This document shows, piece by piece, positions 32,406-44,333 of a stretch of 64,000 bases of DNA. A program made the translations under genes and the position numbers. This DNA is from Sordariomycetes sp. S80-01Y (Eukaryota > Ascomycota > Sordariomycetes), in the NCBI GenBank assembly GCA_037042185.1, contig JAXQJY010000030.1, positions 806,001 to 870,000 on the forward strand, written 5' to 3'. The stretch's first letter is position 1, and the number at the start of each line of letters is the position of its first letter. Below the pieces are notes generated by a model. The model did no database searches, was not told where the DNA came from, and was given only the letters and a program-made list of their open reading frames with translations.

Positions 32406-34623
32406 ATGGCGCCCAAAGACACAGCTGCCATGATCCGTGAGCTTAGCACGCCCCCTCCGCCCGGCTCTCCCTACGGTGTTCCCATCCCGGGCTCTGAGCG
32501 CCCAGGCCGCAGCGCCGTCTACCGCAACTGGCGGTTCCGCGATCAGCCTCTGCTTGCCACCTTCGATCCCGAGATCCAGACTCTCCACGACCTCTTCGAG
32601 CAGTCTGTCCGGAGGTACCCCAACAACCGCTGCTTTGGAACCCGCAACTGGAACCCTGCCAACAGGTCATGGGAGGAGAAGTTTGACTGGATAACCTACG
32701 CTGAGGTAGGCGAGAGGAGGAAAAACTTGGGTGCTGGTTTCGTTGAGATCCACAAGGCCATCGGCCACACCAAGGACAAGTACGGTGTTGGCCTTTGGTC
32801 GCCTAACCGTCAAGAGTGGCAGATCACAGGTACGTTGAATCGGACTAATTGGTCGGAATCTTGGTGCTGACTGCGGCAGATCTTGCCCTTGGTTCTCAAG
32901 CGCTGTACAGCGTATCGCTCTACGAGACCCTCGGCCCCGAGACCACCGAGTACATCATCAACCACGCCGAACTTGCATGCGTGGCCTGCTCGCTCCCCCA
33001 CATCCCCACGCTCCTCAAGCTTGCGCCCCGGCTGCCGAATCTCAAGCTCATCGTCTCCCTCGATCCTTTGGATGCTGGAGAGGTTGAAGGCCACAGCAAG
33101 GCTGCTGTTCTGAATCAGCTGGCTGCTGAGCATGGCATCAAGATCTATTCCATGGCCGAAGTGGAAGAAATCGGTGCCAAGTCTGGACGTTCATTCCGCC
33201 CCCCTCAGAGCGGCGACCTCTGCACCATCAACTACACTTCTGGCACCACCGGCATGCCCAAGGGCGTTGTTCTTACCCACAGGGCTGCTGTTGCCGCCAA
33301 CACGTCTGGTCGCAGCAGCGGAACCGTCAACCACAAGGATGTCCACATCTCATACCTGCCATTGGCGCACATCTACGGCAGGATGATTGACGGTATTGCG
33401 CTCGCTGAGGGAGCTTCGATTGGTTTCTTCCGCGGCGACATTCTGGGTCTCGTGGACGACATGAAGATTCTCCAGCCGACCGGCTTCATCTCCGTCCCTC
33501 GTCTTTTCAACCGCTTCAACTCAGCGATTCGCGTGGCCACTGTTGAAGCTGATGGCGTCCGAGGTGCTCTCTCTCGCCGCGTCATCGCCACTAAGAAAGC
33601 CTCCATGAAACAGCCCGTGGGCAAGGCTAGTAACACTCACTTCCTGTACGATCGTATCTGGACGCCCAAGGTCAAGGCCGCCGTTGGTCTCCAGAGGGTT
33701 CACTCCATGATCAGCGGCAGCGCCCAGCTTGACCCAGACGTCCAGGAATTCCTGCGCGCCGCATTCGCCAACAACTTCAACCAGGGTTTCGGTATGACCG
33801 AGACCTACGCCGTTGGTACGATCCAGCAAAAGGGCGATTTCACCACTGCCAACATTGGCGCTCCTATGCCTTGCATGGAGATTTGTCTAGAGTCGGTCCC
33901 CGAGTTTGGTTACTCAGTTGACGACAAGCCCAACCCCCGCGGCGAGCTCCTCCTCCGCGGCCCTGCCCTCTTCAGCGAATATTACAAGAACGAGGAGGAG
34001 ACCAAGAAGACCGTTGAGGCTGACGGCTGGTTCCACTCCGGCGATATCGCTGAAATTGACAACATGGGTCGTGTCAAGATTGTCGACCGCAAGAAGAACG
34101 TTCTCAAGCTCTCTCAGGGCGAGTACATCTCTCCCGAGCGCATCGAGAATGTCTTTATGGGCAACACTCCCGTCGTCAATGCTGCCTTCGTCCACGGCGA
34201 TCCTCAGCAGTCGACTCTTGTTGCTATCTTTGGTGTCGAGCCCGAGAACTTTGCCCCCTTCGCGAGCAAGGTCCTCAAGGAGAACGTCGCTCAAGATGAC
34301 ACCGAGGCGTTGAAGAAGGCTACGCAAGATCCCAGGGTCAAGAAGGCGTTCCTCGACGTATTGGACAAGATTTCCAGGAAGCACAAATTCAACAGTTTCG
34401 AGAAGGTGAGGAACGTGCATCTAGCCATGGAGCCGTTCTCAATCGAAAATGGCTTGATTACTCCTACGTAAGTTGACAGTTTCCACAAGACGGATCAGAG
34501 ATACTAACACCCGTCGACAGGCTCAAGCTCAAGCGGCCAAATGTTGCCAAGGCATATGCGGATGTCATCTCGAACATGTACGCTGAGATAGCGGCTCAGC
34601 CCCAGACCAAGGCCAAGATGTAA
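32406..34623 (+). CDS. Long-chain fatty acyl-CoA synthetase, probably peroxisomal
   Basis: Three exons, 32406-32829, 32880-34467 and 34521-34623, 704 residues. The ATG at 32406 is the first in a long-open frame. The ATP/AMP-binding loop YTSGTTGMPKG lies at about 260-270. Later family blocks are FGMTETYAVGTIQ and the hinge region DGWFHSGDIAEID...VKIVDRKKN(V)LKLSQGEYISPE. The enzyme activates long-chain fatty acids to acyl-CoA in two steps via acyl-AMP. The C-terminus ends in AKM, fitting the PTS1 consensus, and there is no membrane anchor, so a peroxisomal Faa2-like role feeding beta-oxidation is likely. The splice sites are canonical (GTACGT, GTAAGT; branch ACTAAC). Confidence 0.94.
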
Positions 34624-35939
34624 GGCAGAGCAAGCAAAGCGGCTCAGGGTGTGCATGGACCAAGCGTCGTCGGTTACAAAAGAGGTGTTTCTGTATATGT
34701 GGTCCAAGATACCCTATACTTTGCGGGTGGCCTAATCTAGCGAGACGTGTGTATTTTAGCATATGGGCGGGCAGCCGAATCCCAATTTGAATCTTGTCTC
34801 AGTCCCGCTATGTCCCTGAAGTAAGTGCGTACAATGTGATGTGGTCCATTATCCGTTGCAGCCACACCAGGTCTCCAAGTTCAGGTATATGTTGTCCGAT
34901 TGTTTTGGCCGATACCTCGGTGTGTGGAGTAGTGGTCTGTCTGAGCATTCTACCTACCCTATATTCGGCTATTCTACCTGTAGGTTCGCTGCACCGGGGC
35001 TTGGGAAGTAGCTCAAATAGTATTTCGGCATGTTTCTATGCTGTAGCTGTGGTTATGTATCGTACGTTATGAGGTCATTATCTTGCGCGTGGTTATGTTG
35101 TTGGTTAAGCGCTGATGTCTCACCACGAGTCGTCCCGCGAGGCTGCGACACTATCCTCCCTACAGAGTGAATCCTTCCAAAGATAGCTTTATATGAAAGA
35201 GAGATTGGAAAGGCGTTCCGAATTCGGTCTGACAGCATCCTTTTGGACCTCCTCAGAGAGCGAACCTGTCGATGGCCCCTCCGCAGCTTAGAGCTCGAGA
35301 AGAAACCCTGCCTACACCGAGCAACCGCTGCTGCGTACAAATTGATTGATCGCCTAGACACCTTTAAGTCATTCATGTGCCCCAGAGAGTTTCCAATGTC
35401 GTCTAGGCAATCCTCAACGATGAATGCCCTGCCTTTGTTTCGTCTATTTCAAGATTGAGGCCTAGTTACAAAGTTATAGCGATTTCCTTATCGTGATGCT
35501 AGGCTGTTGGTCTAATTTACCCACTTATTCTGATTATTGGCTAAGCTGCCGGAACGGCTAAACGATTGTCCCTTACCAGGCTCCACAACTAACTTAGCTG
35601 GAGCTCTCCTTTGCCTGAATGCCTTTAATATTCCCCGATCTTCCTCTTTGCTAACCTGGACGGTATAGTGGCTCGGCCCCCGCGACACACGCTCTCGCGC
35701 CCCTCCTCCACCCCTGCGTCACGGGCACGGCGCGTCACACTGCGATGGGGTAAGTCTGAGCGCGTCTTCGTTCGCACTTTCACACTATATATCACCTCCA
35801 TCAACGAATGCTTGCCCCTCCACTGGCCAAAGTGCCGGAAGAACTGCACTTCTAACATTGCATTTACAATGCATCGCTTCTTTTCGGCGCCTTCTCGCCC
35901 TGGCCTTTCCCTCCACTTCTCCGCGAGGCAGCCGCCGCC
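34624..35939. other. Intergenic region before the WD40 gene
   Basis: AT-richer 1.3 kb holding the synthetase 3' UTR and WD40 promoter. A 24-codon uORF (35869-35943) is listed separately. No other gene is supported. Confidence 0.45.
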
Positions 35940-35943
35940 ATGA
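35869..35943 (+). promoter_or_regulatory. uORF overlapping the WD40 start codon (ATGA)
   Basis: ATG at 35869 opens a 24-residue frame (MHRFFSAPSRPGLSLHFSAR + QPPP) whose TGA (35941-35943) overlaps the main ATG (35940) as ATGA. If transcribed, translation of the WD40 protein would need leaky scanning or stop-restart. The peptide, basic and free of acidic residues, also resembles a mitochondrial presequence. Presence in the mRNA is inferred. Confidence 0.55.
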
Positions 35944-38900
35944 GTGCCACGTTAACCACCACCGTGTCTAGGCCTCCGATCGTGGTTGACCTCACCCTCG
36001 ATACTGAACCTACTGTGCCACCTTCACCAAAGTTTGCCTATACCTCCACAAAAGCACACCCTCACCCGCGATCATCGAGTGAGATTGAGACGCCTCCCCC
36101 GAAACGGCAGCGTCGCGATGGCTCCCAAGCGTTTGGCACTCTGGGCCACACGATGTCCATGACAAAGTCAAGACGATGCCTCGTCGAACAGGTTATCCCT
36201 GCTATTCAGCAAGCCATCAGTCATCTGCCTCGGTCTCAGTACAGGGTGAACAAGCTAGGCTCTGACGTAAGGAAAGCCGCTGCAGATCTCTGGAAGAGTG
36301 CTAACGCTGTCAGCTCACGGCCGAATTTGCGAAATCAACGTACTTTAAGCTACGAGTCGATCAGACGGGTGGTAACTTGACCAGAGGAGATATGCGCATC
36401 TTGATGGCGCCTATCGTGGACAAGATCCGACGCTATGAGAGGGACCCGGTCGGTTACGAAGGCTTCGCTTTATGTGAAAGCTAAAGCTAATATCGGTGTA
36501 GAAAAACATTATCGACAAGCCGAAGACGACCAGTCTACCGCAATCGGTACGCCCCAGTCAACCATCGCCTGCGAACCCTACTGTTCGACCGAAGACCAAC
36601 ATAAACCCGATATCGACTCCGCGTTACAAGGACATTAAGATACCCAAAGGATCACAGCGGCAAGAACGACTTGACAGGCCTTTCAAGCCACTGCCAGCAC
36701 GAAAACCGCCAGTCTTAGCCCAAACTGACAATATCTGTTATCAGTTGAATGAACGGAGACCTTATTGCAGCGTTCAACAACGTCAGCATATAGTAGATGG
36801 TCTCCGCCGTATCAGCAAGTTCAGTGAAGGAACGTCCAATGTGCCGACGGTTTATCATGTTGACTTTTCCCTTAAGGAGGTGGCGAATATCGTCAGCCAG
36901 GTGTGCAGAAGACTTGGTCAAACCTTTCCACATACGCGCGAGGGACTGCTGTGCTTGATCCGGTGTGGTCACGAGCTACAAATTCCTTCGTGGATTAGCG
37001 CATACCCTCCAGGAAGGACCGCAGATGATATTCGGCTGTTCTGTTCCGACTTGTTGAATGGCAGAGAAGGACTCGGCTTGGGCTGCACCTCAAACCATGT
37101 ATTGTCGTTGCAAAGATCCCAGCCACGAGAAGGCCAATGTTCACCTCGACATGACATGATCACCGCCCGCACGCCCACCTTGCTACTCGCACGTGAGCTT
37201 GAGGGTAACACCGGCTATGGCCGCACTCGACGGCACGTCAATTTTCAAAAGGACCTCTCTAGGATGCGTGAGGATTGCTTGGATCTCATTGCTCAGTACA
37301 CAGGTTGTCCCGGAGACGTTAATACATTTGCCTGGGTGTCGAACGATGCCTTCGTCTGTGGATCTACGACGCACTCCGATGGCCATAACCAGCAGTACAA
37401 CAAAATTGGCAATTTGCTATTGTGTTCGACAATAGAAGGGTCGCTCAAGGCATATCCTGATCATCGCGTTGAGCGACCCCTGGGTCAAGGTGCGAATGCA
37501 AGCCCTACCATGCATCGCAGTCAGGATACCTGGATCTATCCTTCAGTCGTGGCGTCTGACTATGACCCGGTCCTGAAACTGGCGTACACTGCAAGCTTCG
37601 ACAAAACTGTCAAGGTTTGGACAGTCGATGCTGAGGGACGCTACATGGAGTGCCTAGCGACATGGCACCACGACGCTATCGTCCACTTCGTCAAGTGTGC
37701 CAAAGACGGATCTGGTCTTGTCGCCACAGCCTCCAATTGCGTGGATAAGCCCGCAGTGAGGATCTATAACGTTGATCTCGACAACATGCCGCTCACCCCT
37801 GACCAGGAGCTCTCCTGCCTCCGCACAGATCACCTCGCTGACGATGGGTCAAAGTGGGCTTATTATCCTGCTACTATGCAGTGGGCCAGAGATAGGAGGG
37901 CGGCTCATCTGCTGGCAGTGGGCTACTCGCCACGTGCTGAGTCGGGGGATGAACAGGATATTCCAGAGGACAAACGTCAGACGGGCGAGACCACACTATG
38001 GGACGCTAGGGCTCGTAAGCGAATCGAGCTGAGCAACGCCTCCTCTGCCAATGTCTTCGAAATCGTCTGGCACCCTACGCTACCTCGCTTTGCATGCGCA
38101 ACAAGTCGCTGCGGCACGTTCAAGCCTGGAACGAGGACTCAAATCCACATCTTTAAGCAAGATCAAGATCGTGCGGATACATACTACTCCGCCACTTCCC
38201 TGGACTGCCCTGCGCTGGACATCAACGAGCTCACGTATATGCCCAACTCTTTTGAGCACGCCTATGTCACGGCTGCTTGCACCGATGGGAAGGTCTACGT
38301 TTGGGACACGGCGTTCGACAGCGATCTCCGTTATGTCCTGGCACATGGCGAGTCGCTAGAAATCTTTGATCACGAACGTCGGGAGTTGGATGACACCGGC
38401 GTCAAATTTACAGTCTGGGGAAGTACCCTAGACCGCTTCTACACCGGTGGCAGTGACGGGGTGGTCAACGTGTGGAATCTACAGTCTCAGGAAGGGCAGG
38501 ACCCCTTCGTCCGGAAACTGCTTCCCAAGGCGCAAGCCCCTATTGCTGGCGGGGCATTCTCTCCCGACATGCACAAATTAGCTATAGGAGATGCCTCTGG
38601 CTGGGTACACCTGTTCTCGGTGGATGGGAGAGATGAGTGTGACTCGCATCATCAACCTGATCCCAAAAGGCCAGAACTAGGTAGACGGAGGAAGCCCGTA
38701 CCCATGATCAAGCATCCCGACCCGCCACGACCTAGGAATGAGAATCTAGCTGCCATGGACGTTGACGAGATCAAGGACTCCATCGACACAGAACTTGAAT
38801 CGCCGCTATCAGAGATCTCCGAGAACGATGAAGTCGAAGAAGCAAGGCCCGCAGCTGTCTACAGCAAGACGCTTTTAAATTCGCAGCAGCTCGTCTACTC

Positions 38901-39240
38901 GGGCCAGCGCACCATGGGCATGGTGCAGGGACCTAACTATCCCGCCTCAGGAATGTTCCGCAGCGAAGCACATATGAACAACGATCCCGAACAGCCTCTG
39001 ACCTGGGAATATCAAAAGACGCAGCAGTGGCACGTCCGGGCCAACAGCGGGCCCAGGAGGTTCAGACTCGTTCGAACCGTCGAGCCTGATCAAATCACCC
39101 GTGGCTTGCGCGACCTGCACCTCAAGCACAAGGAACGGGACTCGGCGATACTGGAATACATGAAACACGGTAGAGACTCGCAGGCCTCGGGGGAGGCTTT
39201 CAGGCGGGCTTGGGACCTGGATAGCTACTACTGCGAGTAG
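35940..39240 (+). CDS. Large WD40-repeat protein, possibly Raf1/DIM-9-like
   Basis: Three exons, 35940-36266, 36314-36448 and 36502-39240, 1066 residues. A hydrophobic-acidic stretch IVVDLTLD at 14-21 fits a SUMO-interacting motif, followed by a basic PPPKRQRR patch (possible NLS). The next ~350 residues are helical/Pro-rich. The middle half carries WD40 blades: YTASFDKTVKVWTVD, VRIYNVD, GETTLWDARARKRIEL, AACTDGKVYVWDTAF, YTGGSDGVVNVWNLQ and LAIGDASGWVHLFSVD. The tail is charged. A large nuclear WD40 protein of this plan recalls the DCAF-type Raf1/DIM-9 subunit of CUL4-DDB1 heterochromatin complexes, but this is from memory and unproven. Intron 2 uses an unusual GTCGGT donor, the only one that keeps frame. 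Confidence 0.85.
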
Positions 39241-40187
39241 CGATGGTAGGGCGAGGTTGTAGGTTGACACGAACGGGAATTTTGCACTGCATCACGTGGA
39301 AATGGAATTTCTGAGCTTCCCAAGGCATAGCATAGCGCAGCGATTGATCTAGCATATTTGCATGGACTGGGTTAGGTAGCTTGTTTTTACGTCTGAATTC
39401 GCTCCCACGCCTTTTCATCAGAAGGCACTCATAGATATATAAATGTCTTTTCCAGATTAGCTAAAAGGGCTAAGACTTCATAAAATCACATGACTACCTT
39501 GCATCTGGGAGAAAGCTAAGATGTAACCATCTATTATGAGGATATTCACTGTGATCACGGACTCCATCCCTGTTGGAAGCGGCACCCACTATTCCCTGAG
39601 CAAGTATGGCTGGGGACTGCCCAAAGCCAGGACCACAGCCTGTGGCGGACGCTAGTTCAGGGGAAAGGGGACGCGGGCAGCCGTGTTCCAAGGACACACA
39701 CACATACAGCCTTGATTACCACCAGCGGCTTCTCGCGATGTTACGACGTCGCTTGCGGGATTTGTCCGCTGGCGGTCCAATCGTTGGCGATCCAATGCAA
39801 GTAGCCGACTGCTTCAGCGGTTACCCGACGTTGCGGGTCTGCGCAGGGGACTAGCACCAGCATGAAGCCGAGGCCCGCGACGAATGACGCCTGTGCAGAG
39901 GGCGCGTCCGGCCGCATGCCTACCTTAGATAGCCTATTGACATTAGAACGCATCTCACAAGCAGCTGTACGTGAACCAAGGCTCAGGATTTCCGTCTATA
40001 TTTTCTTGCTCCATAGCTCCTGATAGGCGCACTGAAGCGCTTTCTACAACAATTCCAAATAGTAAACTTTCGAACAAGCACAAGTAAAGAAGACTTGACG
40101 AAGATGTGGACGCGCAGACAACTGAGATGCTCAGTAGTTTGACCCAGATATGTAATCCCTTCGTCATATGACAACAAGATTCGCCGC
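39241..40187. other. Convergent spacer between WD40 and carrier genes
   Basis: Both flanking genes end here. AT-rich in places, with a short ACACAC tract near 39700. No gene supported. Confidence 0.45.
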
Positions 40188-41261
40188 CTAGTGCTTCGCG
40201 GTCGGGGCGTCACCGGTGAGCTTCTCGACGTAGGTCTTGGCCCTGCGAATTGTTAGCTTTCGTAGAATCAAACAGAGATCCGGGGAAACTCACATATCAC
40301 CGAAGGCAACCATGCAGACCGTCTGCCAGACACCGAGACCAATGCGGGGCGCAACACCACGATAGAGACCGCGGATACCGTTGTTGGAGTAGATGTATTT
40401 GAAGGTGTTGCCAACCGTCATCTTCTTGGGACGGTTAGGGTCCTCCTTCTTGCTCTGCATCTCGACACGGATGACCTCGATGGGCTGGTTCCAAGCACTC
40501 AGACCACCACCGAGAGCAGAGGCAAGGATCTTCTCGGAGGTACCCAGCTTCTCACCATCCTTCTTGCCCGTGGCGGTGCGAATCCAACCCTCGGCAAGAC
40601 GTGACAGACCGAAGCGAGAACCCCAGTTGGTCATCTGACGAATGGCGACAGCGTTGACACCCTTGTTGATACCGGCGATACCTTCCTTGCGGTAGATGTC
40701 CATGAAGGTGGCGAAGGTGCTCGGGGGCTTGACGCCCTGGGCGGCCATCTTGTGCTTGGTGATCTCAACGGTCTTCATGCAGGTGCAGAAACCCATGGTG
40801 GCATAGGCCTGGGCGACACCACCGGTGATACCGCCCAAGATGCCACCGCCAAACTCAGAGGCGCCGGCGGCGCGTGCGTAATACTCGGCTTCGGAGGCGA
40901 CGAAGAGGAGGACGGCACCCTTGGTGGAGGCTTCGATCCAGGCCCAGGGGATAAGGCCTTGGTAGACTGTTTTCCTCGTGTCAGCGCGCGGTTCCAAGGA
41001 TTTTCACAGAGCACGGGGCAGAGGGAAACACTTACAGCCGAGAACACCTCCTCGAGACCAGATGCGTCCCAAGGCCGAGCCGAAGCCATCACCACGATGG
41101 GCGGCCATGGTGGTCTTGACGACCTCGAGCGGCTGTCCCAGGGTGGTGACCTCGAACATGTTGAGGCCGGCGCCGAGCAGCAGGTTGGAGAACTTGATGG
41201 GCTTCTTCTCCAGCTTTTGCGGCTCCCCCACGGGGCCGGGCATGGTGGCGGTTTGGACCAT
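40188..41261 (-). CDS. YHM2: Mitochondrial citrate/oxoglutarate carrier (Yhm2)
   Basis: Three exons, 41261-41036, 40966-40294 and 40242-40188 (introns 69 and 51 bp), 317 residues. Sequence tracks yeast Yhm2 almost block by block: [80 protein letters not shown] and the ending APTAKH. It is a six-helix mitochondrial carrier of the inner membrane that exchanges citrate for oxoglutarate, supporting cytosolic NADPH and acetyl-CoA supply. A second in-frame ATG at residue 7 could also serve as start. The next gene upstream on the same strand is citrate synthase. Confidence 0.96.
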
Positions 41262-42761
41262 GTTCGGGAATGTCTTCGACTACGAGAAAGGGGCCCTGAC
41301 CAAGGGAAGAGGGCGCTTCGTCGCTTTTTGGGGAGTCAGCGATCAAATCAATTGACGGGCAACCGATGGCTGGATGCAGGATAAGGTGGAGCTTCGGACG
41401 ATGAATCGGTAACCGAGAGGAGTTTCGAGTTGGGGCTGGGAGCTGGTGCTGGGTGCGGGTTGGCAGAGGGAGGTGGAAGATGACCGACCGAGGATGTAGC
41501 AGCAGCTGCAGCAGGCAGTGGCCCGTGATCACCCGCGAAAAAAAGGCTGGCGGTTTTTTAGGGGGAGCCTGAATGGACTGGTTGCACGTGCTGCAGTGGA
41601 GCTGCGCTGGACAGACAGTTGATCCGCCCGGGGGATAACTCGAACAGAGCGCCTGTAGGGATTAAATTGACGGTGGGTTGGACAATCAAGGAATTATGCG
41701 CCGCTTCCAAGTTGGTGTCCTGGATACGAGTCTATTATTGTATCGAGGAGGGAGGAAATGCGCCGTAGGAGTCAATGGGGTGCGCCTCGCTTTTGTTCCC
41801 CGCTGCCAGTGGCCGAGCCAGATGCCACACGATGAGCTCAGCTCAGCTCAGCAGCTCGCCCAGCTTATCGAGTCCCGTGCCGGCGAGCAGCTCCGAATTG
41901 GGGGCGGCCAGAAACCGATGCTACATCGAAGCTCTCCGTCTCGATCAATGGCATCTTTACATGAGCGCTGGAAAGTTGGAGCGTGGCGTCTCAAACAGTC
42001 CCGTCATGTCCATCAGCCACGGTGCTTTCACATTTCGGTGAACCTGAGCTTGAACCTGATACGGGCGAATCCATTGGGGAGCTCAACAGTCGTCTCATCG
42101 GCCCTGGACCGTCAAGGCTTGATTTGTTGAGCCTCACCGGGCGACTGGCGGAGCACTCCAGGGCACCACTAGTAAAATGTTTGGCTGCGAGACCCTGCCG
42201 GGCCACGCCCCGTCCCCTGGAGACCCTTACAGTTTGTGCTCCGTCGGGGACGATCTTTCTCCAACAAACCTGCGATGCAAGATTGGCTCATCACAATCCA
42301 CCGTTTGTTGGTGAATTAGATTGCCTGGATCTCTCAATCGTACGACACTAACATGTTGTTGAAGGGGGTGAAGCACCAGCTGCAAATGCGCCGAAGGCTG
42401 GGGGTTTCCATTGACGAGGCGCGAAATGCGACAGATGCTGCGCGAATTGACTTCGGTGTTTTTCAGACCCGAGCCGATATCGGGCGCAAAACATGCGACA
42501 GCTTCAAGCTCAAGCAATCGAGGCACAATGAGGTCACTTTAGGTCATGGCGAGACAATTGCTGGAACAAAAGGAACATTCATTAATTTAGGAAATCAAGA
42601 CCCGTGTACACCATGATAATGTACATGCTAGCCAATGGGTTGGTGTCTGCTATCCCAGACAGTCTCAAGTCAACCCCTCTTACAGGTTCTAAGCACACAG
42701 CAGGCACAGTAGGCGCTGCTCCTCCGTGTATATCCCTTCAAACGTAGTCGTATTCAAGTGC
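41262..42761. other. Promoter region of the citrate carrier
   Basis: 1.5 kb between the carrier start and the citrate synthase stop, both minus strand. It contains a short AGCTC repeat at about 41834-41857. The open frames present look random. Confidence 0.45.
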
Positions 42762-44333
42762 TTACAGCTTCTTGACGAGCTCGGCCCACTTGTCGGTGGA
42801 GAAGGACTTGGGGCGCTCGATGGGGGCTCCGAAGGCGCGGTCCAGGATGAGCTGGGGGAGGACACCGATGGCGCGGGACACACCGAACAGAACGGTGTAG
42901 TAGTTGGCCTCGGTCAGACCGTAGTGCTGGAGGAGGACACCGGAGTGGGCGTCGACGTTGGGGAAGGGGTTCTTGGTCTTGCCGTGCTCGGTCAGAACGC
43001 CGGGGGCGATCTTGTAGACCTGGCTGACGAGCTGGAACATGGGGTCCTCGGGGAGGTGGTCCTGGGCGAACTTGCGCTGAGCCATGTAGCGGGGGTCGGT
43101 CTTGCGGAGGACGGCGTGGCCGTAACCAGGAACAACACGGCCGGAGTTGAGGGTAGACCAGAGGTAGTCCTTGATGGACTGGTCAGAGAGATCGTCACCA
43201 ACCGACTTCTTCATCTCCTGGAGCCAGTTGAGAACCTCCTGGTTGGCAAGACCGTGGAGAGGTCCAGCAAGACCGTTGAGACCAGCGGCGAGGGAGAGGA
43301 AGGGAGAGCTGAGAGCAGAGCCGACAAGGTGGGTGGTGTGGGCAGAGACGTTGCCACCCTCGTGGTCGGTGTGGATGGTGAGGTAGAGACGCATCAGCTC
43401 AACGAAGTCAGCGTTGTCGCCGAAGCCGAGCTGGTTGGCGAAGTTGAAGGAGTAGTCCTTGTCCTTCTGGATGGCCGCGACCTTTCCGCCCTTGAAGACG
43501 TTCTGGTAGATGCGCGAGGCGATGTTGGGGAGCTTGGCAATGAGGTCCATGGAGTCCTCAAAGGTGTAGCTCCAGTACTCCTTCTTGTTGATGCCCTTGG
43601 CGTAGGCCTTGGCGAAGGAAGAGGTGTGCTCGAGCGCGTTGACGGCGAGGGAGAATTGGGCCATGGGGTGGAGGTCGGTCGGGCAGTGATCGATGAGCTC
43701 CTCAACGAACTTGGGGATGTCGGAGCGGGCGGCCCACTCGGCGGACAGGTCGCGGACCTGCTGCTCAGTAGGGACCTCGCCGGTGAGGAGGAGCCAGAAG
43801 AGACCTGGTGCGTCAGCGTAGCCCGTACAAGTAATCGGCGCGTTACTTACCCTCAGGGAGGGGCTCCTTGCCGCCGGGGGCCTTGGGGAGAAGCTCCTGG
43901 CACTCGGGGATGGTCTTGCCACGGAAACGGATACCCTCCTCGGAGTCGAGGACGGAACCCTCCCAGACGAGGCACTTGATGCCACGGGCACCACCGTAGA
44001 CCTGGTCCAGGGTCACCTTGTCGACAACCTTGGAGCCATGCTCCCTATCGTAGCTCGTTAGCATCGGATGGTCGGGGACTAAGGGGTAGCTTGACGTACT
44101 TGCGAAGAGCCTTGATCTGCTCGACCTTCTCAGGGAGGATCTCGGCGAAGCGCTCCTTCAGGGTCTGCAGCGGTTGTCAGATGAAGCTTGAGGCGCTATC
44201 GGGTCGTGAGAATTACCTGGGTCTTTGCAGAGTAGCAGCGCACCGCGTTGAAGCCAGTAGCCCGGCCAGTGAAGGCAGGGGTACGGAGGGCAGCCCTGAG
44301 GGCGGAGTTGTTGACGCGAGTGACAGAAGCCAT
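42762..44333 (-). CDS. Mitochondrial citrate synthase
   Basis: Four exons, 44333-44217, 44164-44100, 44044-43851 and 43804-42762 (introns 52, 55 and 46 bp), 472 residues. Exon 1 encodes a mitochondrial presequence rich in Arg/Ala/Ser, with likely cleavage around RCYS. The mature enzyme shows [47 protein letters not shown] and [10 protein letters not shown], carrying the catalytic His, His and Asp of the type I family. It condenses acetyl-CoA with oxaloacetate in the TCA cycle. Length matches fungal orthologues (~470). The ending is KKL, resembling but not matching a strong PTS1. The carrier that exchanges its product lies just downstream. Confidence 0.97.

Noticed and set aside
42726-43979. 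417-codon open frame antisense to citrate synthase
   Set aside because: Same codon-bias mirror effect; composition is Val/Gly/Glu/Leu-rich with no family resemblance, and it crosses a splice site of the real gene.
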